A stretch of DNA of 6,071 bases from an uncultured Tepidimonas sp. (GTDB lineage Bacteria; Pseudomonadota; Gammaproteobacteria; Burkholderiales; Burkholderiaceae_C), in contig CALEDU010000029.1 in assembly GCA_937949455.1 (NCBI GenBank), positions 1-6,071 on the forward strand, written 5' to 3'. Of this stretch, positions 1-4,915 are shown piece after piece. The position numbers and the translations under genes are program-made. The number at the start of each line of letters is the position of its first letter. Positions within the stretch are counted from its first letter, which is position 1. The notes below the pieces were generated by a model. It was not told the DNA's origin, searched no databases, and saw only the letters and a list, made by a program, of their open reading frames with translations.

Positions 1-315
1 GCGGCGCTCGGTTTCCCAGCCGGCGGCCCGGTAACGCAGTTCGGTCAGTTCCAGCCCCGTCTCCAGCGCCCACCAGCCCGTGGCCTGATAGATCGTCCGT
101 TGCAGCGGCTGAGTCAGCCGGGCGGCGACGATGTAGGGAATCCGCTTGCCCTCCAGGGTCGCCAGGATGGCCTCGTCGAAGAAGCCGCTGTCGGCGCGCA
201 GCAGGCCGACGGCCTTGTCGCCGAGGTGATGCAGGGTCGATGCGAGGAACTGGAGGATGTTGTTGGCGCTATGCGCATGGCCCGGTCGCAGCCAGGTGAA
301 ATACCCGCTGGCGCG
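1..315 (-). pseudogene. IS1380-type transposase fragment (C-terminal part, runs off left edge)
   Basis: The minus-strand frame is open to the window edge. It reads like the core of a DDE transposase of the IS1380 family (DDE_Tnp_1 group): WLRPGHAHSANN, then LLRADSGFFDEAIL with the Asp of R-A-D-S-G-F-F as the likely second catalytic carboxylate, then KRIPYIVAARLTQPL. Everything upstream in the normal protein, including the first catalytic Asp, is missing. The frame instead continues without a stop into an IS3-type OrfA. The exact join cannot be fixed by eye; it lies roughly between 295 and 321. The rest of the gene, including the final catalytic Glu and the outer inverted repeat, would lie beyond position 1. 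As a 5'-truncated copy it should be inactive. Family assignment rests on motif recognition only; another IS4-like DDE family is the main alternative. Confidence 0.75.
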
Positions 316-564
316 GAGCGCTGCGCGCAAGCGGGCTATTTCCATCTGCTCGGGCAAAACTTTAACCACCTTGTCATCACCCCTAGCCTCGAACAACTCA
401 CCCTTGGCAGCCAGCCTCACCCAGTTGCCAAGACTGGCTTTGGGGATGCCCAAGACCTTGACCATCACCGCGATGGCCTGTCCAGCCTCTGCTTGGCGAA
501 CCGCCCCCCAGTTTGAATTCCCGCGTGTGCTGTGGACTGCACGCACCTGCTTTGCTGCTCTCAT
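316..564 (-). pseudogene. IS3-family OrfA (HTH) fragment, 3'-truncated and fused to IS1380 fragment
   Basis: An ATG at 564 is preceded by AAGGAG (572-577) at good spacing. The first ~80 residues look like an IS3-family OrfA: a helix-turn-helix around residues 28-52 (AGQAIAVMVKVLGIPKASLG), a Gly/Lys-rich linker, then PEQMEIARLRA, which resembles the start of the leucine-zipper helix before the usual OrfA/OrfB frameshift. After about residue 81 the protein changes into IS1380-type sequence, so the rest of OrfA and all of OrfB (the integrase domain) are absent. Around 500-525 an alternative frame reads REFKLG, a motif commonly seen near the OrfA N-terminus. This hints at compensating indels near the C6 run at 504-509, so even the OrfA portion may be degenerate. 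The combined chimeric frame is at least 188 codons. It is inferred to be non-functional for transposition. Confidence 0.7.
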
Positions 565-585
565 TCCTTGACTCCTTGTCGACTG

Positions 586-593
586 TTTTCAAC
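586..593. repeat. Target-site duplication, left copy (TTTTCAAC)
   Basis: The octamer TTTTCAAC immediately precedes the left inverted repeat and is repeated exactly at 2243-2250. The adjoining bases differ (G before the left copy, A after the right copy), so the duplication is exactly 8 bp, as expected for ISL3. Confidence 0.9.
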
Positions 594-617
594 GGGTATC
601 CGGATTTGAGTGTGTTT
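594..617 (+). repeat. ISL3 left inverted repeat (IRL)
   Basis: A 24-bp terminal repeat that matches the complement of 2219-2242 at 20 of 24 positions. It contains CCGGATTT at 600-607, which recurs in the 17-bp direct repeat further in. Confidence 0.88.
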
Positions 618-652
618 CCGGCTCCTGAACCGAATCACATCATCGTGGTGTA

Positions 653-669
653 AAACCGGATTTTGTTGT
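653..669 (+). repeat. 17-bp direct repeat, copy 1
   Basis: AAACCGGATTTTGTTGT occurs here and again, identical, at 699-715, 46 bp apart. The copy ends on the first base of the proposed -35 box. It matches part of the left inverted repeat (598-614) at about 13 of 17 positions, sharing CCGGATTT. It may be an operator for a regulator, a subterminal transposase-binding site, or a rearrangement footprint; the sequence does not decide. Confidence 0.85.
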
Positions 670-697
670 TGCATTCCGGGTGGCGTTGCTCTATCAT
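669..697 (+). promoter_or_regulatory. Putative sigma-70 promoter for the MNT antitoxin gene
   Basis: TTGCAT (669-674) and TATCAT (692-697) are separated by 17 bp, matching 4/6 and 5/6 of the sigma-70 consensus. Transcription would start near 704, leaving a leader of about 25 nt before the GTG at 729. The two copies of the 17-bp direct repeat bracket this promoter, a geometry that would suit autoregulation. Confidence 0.5.
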
Positions 698-698
698 G

Positions 699-715
699 AA
701 ACCGGATTTTGTTGT
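699..715 (+). repeat. 17-bp direct repeat, copy 2
   Basis: An exact second copy of AAACCGGATTTTGTTGT, starting two bases after the proposed -10 box and covering the expected transcription start. Confidence 0.85.
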
Positions 716-728
716 GAGAGAAGAAGAC

Positions 729-1019
729 GTGAAGCCCTCTGAAGCCTTGGCCTCGAACCGAGCCGCGATCCGGCAGGTAGTCGAGTCGCACCGTGCCCGT
801 AATGCGCGGGTGTTCGGCTCCGTGCTGCGCGGCCAGGATACCGACAATAGCGACCTCGACCTCCTCGTCGACCCGACGCCGGGGACAACGCTGTTCGATA
901 TCTGCGCGATCCAGGTGGAGCTGCGCAAGCTGCTCGGCGTGCCAGTGGACGTTCTGACGCCCAACGGACTGCCGGACAAGTTCCGCGCTACTGTGCTCTC
1001 GGAAGCCAGTCCAGTATGA
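729..1019 (+). CDS. mntA: Minimal nucleotidyltransferase (MNT) antitoxin of an MNT-HEPN (MntA-HepT type) module
   Basis: The protein is 96 residues from a GTG start. It has the MNT signature GSX10DXD: Gly30-Ser31, then Asp42 and Asp44 in SDLDLLVD, with a third acidic residue at Asp74 in VPVDVLTP. In known MntA-HepT pairs the MNT protein neutralises the HEPN ribonuclease by adenylylating a tyrosine near its active site using ATP. The GTG is chosen because family members usually begin M-(R/K)-P-S-E-A-L and because the likely promoter lies just upstream. An ATG at 696 and a TTG at 663 extend the frame but would start within or upstream of the promoter elements. The stop overlaps the hepT start by 4 bp (ATGA), the usual coupled arrangement. 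The length and catalytic residues look intact, although the toxin partner is reduced to a stub, making this an orphan antitoxin inside an ISL3 element. Confidence 0.85.
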   Translation: MKPSEALASNRAAIRQVVESHRARNARVFGSVLRGQDTDNSDLDLLVDPTPGTTLFDICAIQVELRKLLGVPVDVLTPNGLPDKFRATVLSEASPV

Positions 1020-1084
1020 GCCGCGATCCTCAACGACTGCCCGACTACCTAGGGCGCATCCTTGAAGCCATTGAGCGCATTTAG
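1016..1084 (+). pseudogene. hepT: hepT HEPN toxin, truncated after 22 codons
   Basis: The ATG overlaps the antitoxin stop codon (ATGA at 1016-1019). The 22 residues (MSRDPQRLPDYLGRILEAIE and two more) match the first helix expected of HepT-type HEPN proteins, which typically run about 110-115 residues. The frame hits TAG at 1082 exactly where the sequence turns into ISL3 transposase, so the remainder, including the RX4-6H RNase motif and the tyrosine modified by MntA, is absent. The toxin is certainly inactive in this form. Identification rests on the short match together with position and overlap relative to the MNT gene. Confidence 0.8.
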
Positions 1085-2231
1085 CACTACGGCCGTCAAC
1101 GCCAAGCGCGAGATGACCGACCGGCTGGTGAAGTGGATCGGACAGCAGAGCTTGAAGCGGACCTTTGCCAGCATCGCCGACGACACCGGCCTGGACGAGA
1201 AGACCGTTCGCAACATCTTCCGCGACTACATCAACGAGCTGGAAGCCGAGTTTCGCTTCGAGACACCGAAGTGGATGGGCATCGACGAAATCCACCTCAT
1301 CAAGCCGCGGTGCGTCATCAGCAACATCCGCAACAACACCATCATCGACATGCTCCCGAACCGGGACAAGAAGACGGTGGTGAACTACCTCTACAACCTG
1401 CAAGGCAAAGAGGAAGTGCAGTACGTGGCGATGGATATGTGGACGCCGTACCGCGATGCGGTACAGGCGGTGATTCCCGATGCCCGGATCGTCATCGACA
1501 AGTTCCATGTCGTCAGGATGGCGAATGAGGCCGTGGAAAAGGTCAGGAAGTCGCTGCGCGAGTCGTTGACGCCCAAGCAGCGCCGGGGACTAATGCACGA
1601 CCGTTTTGTCCTGCTCAAGCGTGAGCGTGACCTGAATGACAAAGAGCGCCTGAACCTTGACGGCTGGACGAAGAACTATCCCGAGCTTGGCGAAGCCTAC
1701 CGGCTCAAGGAGCAATTCTTCGGCATCTATGACGCCGATTCGCCCGACGAAGCGCAGGCCAAGTTCATCCAATAGCAGAAAAGCATTCCGCCAGAAATTG
1801 CCGACGCCTTTGCCGACATCAAGCGGGCATGGGGCAACTGGACGATGCCGATCCTCAACTACTTCAACCACCCGGTGACGAATGCCTACACCGAGTCGTT
1901 GAACTCGCTGATCCGCGTCATGAACCGACTGGGACGGGGCTATTCGTTCGAGGCGCTACGGGCGAAGATTCTCTTCACCGAGGGCGCACACAAGCACAAA
2001 CTCAGTCGCCCTAGGTTCGAGCGTAGGCGTGAGCCCGAATTGGCTGTGGCGGAGGAAGTGGCCGGGTACGGTTTGCCCGACGATGCGCTGGGCTATGGAC
2101 TGCCGCCTAGCAACTTTGGAAAGACGGTTCTGACGCCAAGGGGGAACGCCCCGAAGGCCGAGCACCCACACGATCCGCCGGGGCCACCGAAGAACTACGG
2201 AGCCGACATAAAGCCTTCAAACACAGCCTAA
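1062..2231 (+). pseudogene. tnpA: ISL3-family transposase, N-terminally truncated with an internal TAG stop
   Basis: The frame runs from 1062 to 2231 (389 residue codons plus a stop). From residue ~8 it is ISL3-family transposase: a helix-turn-helix region (TFASIADDTGLDEKTVRNIF, residues 34-53), a DDE domain with Asp75 in GIDEI, Asp125 in AMDMWTPYRDA and the likely catalytic Glu278 in TNAYTESLNSL. Codon 238 (1773-1775) is TAG, between the second Asp and the Glu; related proteins typically carry Trp near this position, which would make it a TGG-to-TAG change. The family's N-terminal zinc-binding domain (~90 residues) is absent. The first seven codons here are hepT DNA read in another frame from a TTG. 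The C-terminal ~70 residues are Pro/Gly-rich, with GYGLPDDALGYGLPPS, and the stop lies inside the right inverted repeat. The transposase is inferred to be inactive. Confidence 0.9.
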
Positions 2232-2242
2232 TCCGGATAGCC
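2219..2242 (-). repeat. ISL3 right inverted repeat (IRR)
   Basis: The complement reads GGCTATCCGGATTAGGC and onward, matching the left repeat at 20 of 24 positions. It overlaps the transposase stop codon at 2229-2231. Confidence 0.88.
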
Positions 2243-2250
2243 TTTTCAAC
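2243..2250. repeat. Target-site duplication, right copy (TTTTCAAC)
   Basis: Identical to 586-593. Removing the element and one copy rejoins the IS3 leader continuously into the AAGGAG that precedes orfA. Confidence 0.9.
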
Positions 2251-2256
2251 AAGGGC

Positions 2257-2286
2257 TGAGAAGTCCCCTTTTCAGGGGCAACCTCA
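2257..2286 (-). terminator. Hairpin just downstream of mtnN (weak terminator or IS3-end structure)
   Basis: On the minus strand, CCCCT-GAAA-AGGGG (2278-2265) is a perfect 5-bp stem with a GAAA tetraloop. An outer TGAG/CTCA stem (2286-2283 with 2260-2257) encloses it across a 4-nt internal loop. It begins one base after the mtnN stop. There is no U-tract after the stem, so it is a poor intrinsic terminator by the usual rule. If the IS3 boundary is correct, it could be the hairpin some insertion sequences carry near their left end to dampen transcription entering from outside. Confidence 0.35.
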
Positions 2287-2287
2287 G

Positions 2288-3040
2288 TCAGAGCAGATTG
2301 AGCGCCTTGCGCACGATGCGCGCGCTGTAGTGGCGCGCCACGTCACGCATGAAGGACTGAAAGTCGACATGCGCCTCGTCGTCGGCGCGGTCGGACAATG
2401 TGCGCACGGCGGCAAACGGCGTGCCGTAGTCCCAACACACCTGGGCCACGGCAGCGCTCTCCATGTCCACCGCCAAGGCTTCGGGCAGCGCTTCGCGCAG
2501 GGCCTGGGACTCGGCCGCACTGGTGATGAAACAGTCCCCGCTGACGATCAGCCCGCGGTGCACCGTGGGCCGGTGCAGCCCCAGGGCGCGCAGCGTCTCC
2601 TCACTGACCAGTTTGGGCAGCCAGGTGACGGCGTCGCGCGCGGCCTCTTCCAACACCTGGGCCAGCACCAGGTCGGCGTCGAAATGCATCTTGCCGGTGC
2701 CGGGCACCTCCCAGCGCGGAAAGAGCGGCGCGGCACTCAGATCGTGCTGCAGGTAGCGCGTGCCCACGACGACGTCGCCCACCTCGGCACCGAAAGCCAA
2801 ACCACCAGCCACCCCTGTGAAAAGGAAGTGCTGGGGCGCAAACCGTTCGTGCAGCACGGTGGCGGTCATGGCCGCCGCCACCTTGCCAATGCCGCTGAGC
2901 ACGGCCACGACCTCGTGACCTTGCAAATGGCCCTGCCAGAACTCGCGCCCCGCGACGCTGATCTTGCGCTCGTCAGGCATGAGCTGCAGGATCTCGGCCA
3001 GTTCCTCGTGAACGGCACTGATGACGGCGACGCGGGCCAT
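2288..3040 (-). CDS. mtnN: 5'-methylthioadenosine/S-adenosylhomocysteine nucleosidase
   Basis: A 250-residue cytosolic enzyme of the PNP/UDP phosphorylase superfamily (MtnN/Pfs). It hydrolyses methylthioadenosine and S-adenosylhomocysteine to adenine plus the methylthioribose or ribosylhomocysteine product, relieving methyltransferase and polyamine-synthase inhibition. Visible motifs, compared with E. coli MtnN as remembered: VISAVHEEL with Glu13 equivalent to Glu12, SGIGKVAAA (49-57), FTGVAGGLA (74-82), VSGDCFITS (166-174), VDMESAAVAQ with Glu194 (ribose-binding), and TLSDRAD with Asp217 (general acid). The start at 3040 is supported by GGAG (3049-3052) eight bases upstream and by alignment to the family N-terminus; the same frame stays open far upstream inside fadD, but that is high-GC overlap. 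It lies 20 bp after fadD, probably in the same operon. An IS3-type end lies one base past the stop without damaging the gene. Futalosine hydrolase is a less likely alternative. Confidence 0.9.
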   Translation of the reverse strand: MARVAVISAVHEELAEILQLMPDERKISVAGREFWQGHLQGHEVVAVLSGIGKVAAAMTATVLHERFAPQHFLFTGVAGGLAFGAEVGDVVVGTRYLQHDLSAAPLFPRWEVPGTGKMHFDADLVLAQVLEEAARDAVTWLPKLVSEETLRALGLHRPTVHRGLIVSGDCFITSAAESQALREALPEALAVDMESAAVAQVCWDYGTPFAAVRTLSDRADDEAHVDFQSFMRDVARHYSARIVRKALNLL

Positions 3041-3060
3041 GGTGGGCTCTCCGGGAAAGG

Positions 3061-4749
3061 TTACTTCTTGTCCCGCAATTCTCGCCGCAAAATTTTGCCC
3101 ACGGGCGTTTTGGGCAGCTCGGTGCGAAACTCGATGATCTTGGGCCGCTTGTAGCCAGTCAGCCGCGCCTCGCAGAATTCGCGGATGTGGGCCTCGGTCA
3201 GCGCGGGGTCTTTCTTGACGACGACCAGCTTGACCGCCTCGCCCGAGTGTTCGTCGGGAATGCCCACCGCTGCGCATTCCAGCACGCCGTCGCACTGCGC
3301 GACCACGTCCTCCACCTCGTTGGGGTAGACGTTGAAGCCCGACACCAAGATCATGTCCTTTTTGCGGTCCACGATCTTGAAGTAACCGCGCTCGTCCATG
3401 ACACCGATGTCGCCGGTGCGGAACCACCCGTCGGCGGTCATGACCTTGGCGGTTTCGTCCGGGCGCTGCCAGTAGCCAGCCATGACCTGGGGGCCGCGGA
3501 TGGCGATTTCGCCAGGCGCGCCCAGCGGCACCTCGTTGCCGGCGTCGTCGATGCACTTCATCTCGGTGCTGGGCAGCGGCACACCGATGGTGCCCGAGAA
3601 CTCGGTGGTGGTGACCGGGTTGCAGCTCGCCGACGGGCTGGTTTCGGACAAGCCATATCCCTCGCAGATCGGACAGCCGGTGCGCTCCAGCCACTTCTTG
3701 GCCACCGCCGCCTGCACCGCCATGCCGCCGCCAAGAGACACCTTGAGGTTGCGCCAGTTGACGGTGTCGTAATCCGGGTGATGCAGCAGCGCGTTGAACA
3801 GCGTGTTGACCGCCGGAAAGCTGTGGAAGGTGTGGCGCGACAGTTCTTTGAGCACCGCAGGCAGATCGCGCGGGTTGGGGATGAGGATCGTTTTGCCGCC
3901 GGTGCGCATGCTCAGCATCATGTTCACCGTAAAGGCGAAGATGTGGTAGAGCGGCAATGCACAAACCGCCGTGGACTGCTCGCCCGGGGGGATTTTTTTC
4001 ATCACCGGTTCGTTCCAGGCCTCGGACTGCAACACATTGGCCAGGATGTTGCGGTGCAGCAGCACCGCGCCTTTGCTCACGCCCGTGGTGCCGCCGGTGT
4101 ACTGCAGCACGGCCACGTCGTCGGGGCCAATGTCCACCGGCCGAACGCCCGCCCGGCGGCCGCGCGCCAGCGCATCGTTGAAGCGCACCGCTCCCGGCAG
4201 TTGGAACGGTGGTACCAGCTTTTTGACATGGCGCACCACCAGGTTGACGATCAGGCCCTTGGGCCCGAGCAAATCGCCCATGGCGCACAAGACCACGTGC
4301 TGCACCGGGGTGGCTGCCCGGCATTGCTGCAGGGTGTGGGCAAAGTTTTCGATGATGAAAATCGCCTTCGCCCCGCTGTCCTTGAGCTGGTGCTCCAGCT
4401 CGCGCGCGGTGTAGAGCGGATTGACATTGACCAACACATAGCCGGCGCGCAGGATGGCCGCGACCGCGATCGGGTACTGCGGCACATTGGGCATCATCAC
4501 CGCCACGCGGTCGCCGCGCTGCAGCCCCAGGCTCTGCAGATAACCCGCCACAGCGCGCGAGGCCTCCTCCACTTCGCGGTAGGTCCACTCCTTGCCCAGG
4601 AAGCTATACGCTGGGCGGTCGGCGTACTTGGCAAAGCTCTCCTCCATCAACGCGACCAGCGACCGGTAACGGCTGGGATCGATCTCGGCAGGTACGCCCG
4701 CGGGATAGTGCTTCAGCCAAGGCTTGTCGGCGGCGGTGACGGTGCTCAT
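3061..4749 (-). CDS. fadD: Long-chain fatty-acid-CoA ligase
   Basis: A 562-residue AMP-forming acyl-CoA synthetase, close to the usual FadD length (~560). It activates long-chain fatty acids with ATP and CoA at the inner membrane face, feeding beta-oxidation. Motifs in order: the P-loop YTGGTTGVSKG (217-227), the substrate/adenylate motif CEGYGLSETSP (362-372), GWFRTGD (441-447), the FadD signature region to about 481 including FKIVDRKKDMILVSGFNVYP, and the catalytic lysine Lys552 in LPKTPVGKILRREL. The start at 4749 is preceded by AGGAGA (4754-4759) at close spacing. A 166-bp gap separates it from pntB and holds a palindrome and hairpin that may regulate it. All key residues are present, so it should be active. 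Chain-length preference cannot be read from the sequence. Confidence 0.92.
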   Translation of the reverse strand: MSTVTAADKPWLKHYPAGVPAEIDPSRYRSLVALMEESFAKYADRPAYSFLGKEWTYREVEEASRAVAGYLQSLGLQRGDRVAVMMPNVPQYPIAVAAILRAGYVLVNVNPLYTARELEHQLKDSGAKAIFIIENFAHTLQQCRAATPVQHVVLCAMGDLLGPKGLIVNLVVRHVKKLVPPFQLPGAVRFNDALARGRRAGVRPVDIGPDDVAVLQYTGGTTGVSKGAVLLHRNILANVLQSEAWNEPVMKKIPPGEQSTAVCALPLYHIFAFTVNMMLSMRTGGKTILIPNPRDLPAVLKELSRHTFHSFPAVNTLFNALLHHPDYDTVNWRNLKVSLGGGMAVQAAVAKKWLERTGCPICEGYGLSETSPSASCNPVTTTEFSGTIGVPLPSTEMKCIDDAGNEVPLGAPGEIAIRGPQVMAGYWQRPDETAKVMTADGWFRTGDIGVMDERGYFKIVDRKKDMILVSGFNVYPNEVEDVVAQCDGVLECAAVGIPDEHSGEAVKLVVVKKDPALTEAHIREFCEARLTGYKRPKIIEFRTELPKTPVGKILRRELRDKK

Positions 4750-4782
4750 GCAGTCTCCTGTCTAGGTTTTGGGAATCGCTTT

Positions 4783-4800
4783 GCCTGCCTGACAGCAGGC
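4783..4800. repeat. 6-bp inverted repeat in the fadD leader
   Basis: GCCTGC-CTGACA-GCAGGC forms a perfect 6-bp stem with a 6-nt loop, 33 bp upstream of the fadD start. It has no following T-run in either direction. It may be an mRNA leader hairpin or have no function. Confidence 0.4.
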
Positions 4801-4860
4801 TGACGGTGCTGACATTATTCCCGAAACCCCGCGCTCCGACACCCGATCTGCGGGTTTATC

Positions 4861-4874
4861 CGAACGATCGTTCG
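4861..4874. promoter_or_regulatory. 14-bp perfect palindrome, operator-like
   Basis: CGAACGATCGTTCG is self-complementary over all 14 bases. It lies in the fadD upstream region, about 110 bp before the start codon. Its size and symmetry resemble sites for TetR-type dimeric repressors, a class that includes fatty-acid-degradation regulators in proteobacteria. Which regulator, if any, binds is not shown by the sequence. Confidence 0.45.
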
Positions 4875-4915
4875 CTCGACGTGACGGCTGGTCGACAGTC
4901 TGACGCGACGCCTGG

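Larger units (their letters stand above)
594..2242 (+). mobile_element. ISL3-family insertion sequence carrying an MNT/hepT remnant
   Basis: The element is 1649 bp. Its ends are 24-bp imperfect inverted repeats (20 of 24 positions match; left starts GGGTATCCGGATT, right end reads GGCTATCCGGATT on the complement). It is flanked on both sides by the identical octamer TTTTCAAC (586-593 and 2243-2250). Eight-base target duplications and a GG-starting terminus are normal for the ISL3 family, and the internal transposase belongs to the same family. Inside, the 5' part of the transposase gene has been replaced by a nucleotidyltransferase antitoxin gene and a stub of its HEPN toxin, all on the plus strand. 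The transposase also carries an in-frame stop, so the copy should not move on its own, although its ends could still be used by a transposase supplied in trans. Confidence 0.9.
300..2286 (-). mobile_element. IS3-family element remnant, interrupted by the ISL3 element
   Basis: On the minus strand the sequence from 2286 begins TGAGGTTGCCCCTG, an IS3-like terminus (TG start, C-rich run). It leads, once the ISL3 insert and one copy of its target duplication are removed, through a short leader into the AAGGAG and ATG of the orfA at 564. This proposed left end lies one base beyond the mtnN stop codon. The right half of the element has been lost at the IS1380 junction, so no matching right repeat or target duplication can be checked here. 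The orfA assignment is firm. The outer boundary is inference and could instead be host sequence carrying a terminator hairpin. Confidence 0.5.
4750..4915 (-). promoter_or_regulatory. Upstream region of fadD
   Basis: This is the only sizeable gap in the metabolic part and the probable site of the fadD-mtnN promoter. A candidate -10, AATAAT, is visible on the minus strand in GGGAATAATGTC (about 4820 to 4809), but no good -35 lies 16-18 bp upstream, suggesting an activator-dependent or non-standard promoter. No convincing intrinsic terminator for pntB is seen, so read-through from pntB into fadD is possible. Confidence 0.4.

Noticed and set aside
100..516. 138-codon plus-strand frame at the left end
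   Set aside because: It is antisense to the IS1380/IS3 chimeric frame and has no recognisable domain.
653..715. The two 17-bp repeats as the start of a CRISPR array
   Set aside because: There are only two copies, the unit is too short, and the 29-bp interval holds a promoter rather than a spacer in a longer series.
653..715. The 17-bp repeats as an insertion target duplication
   Set aside because: The intervening 29 bp is far too small for an element, and the true ISL3 duplication is the octamer at 586-593 and 2243-2250.
561..1508. 315-codon minus-strand frame across the MNT gene and tnpA
   Set aside because: It runs opposite two real coding regions that carry recognisable catalytic motifs, and its own translation resembles no family.
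2288..4588. 766-residue reading of the mtnN frame extended upstream through fadD
   Set aside because: The upstream part is fadD read in the wrong frame. The family N-terminus and ribosome site place the mtnN start at 3040.
3187..4803. 538-codon open frame on the plus strand opposite fadD
   Set aside because: It is the antisense shadow of a clearly functional fadD in high-GC DNA; the product is His/Arg-rich with no recognisable domain.
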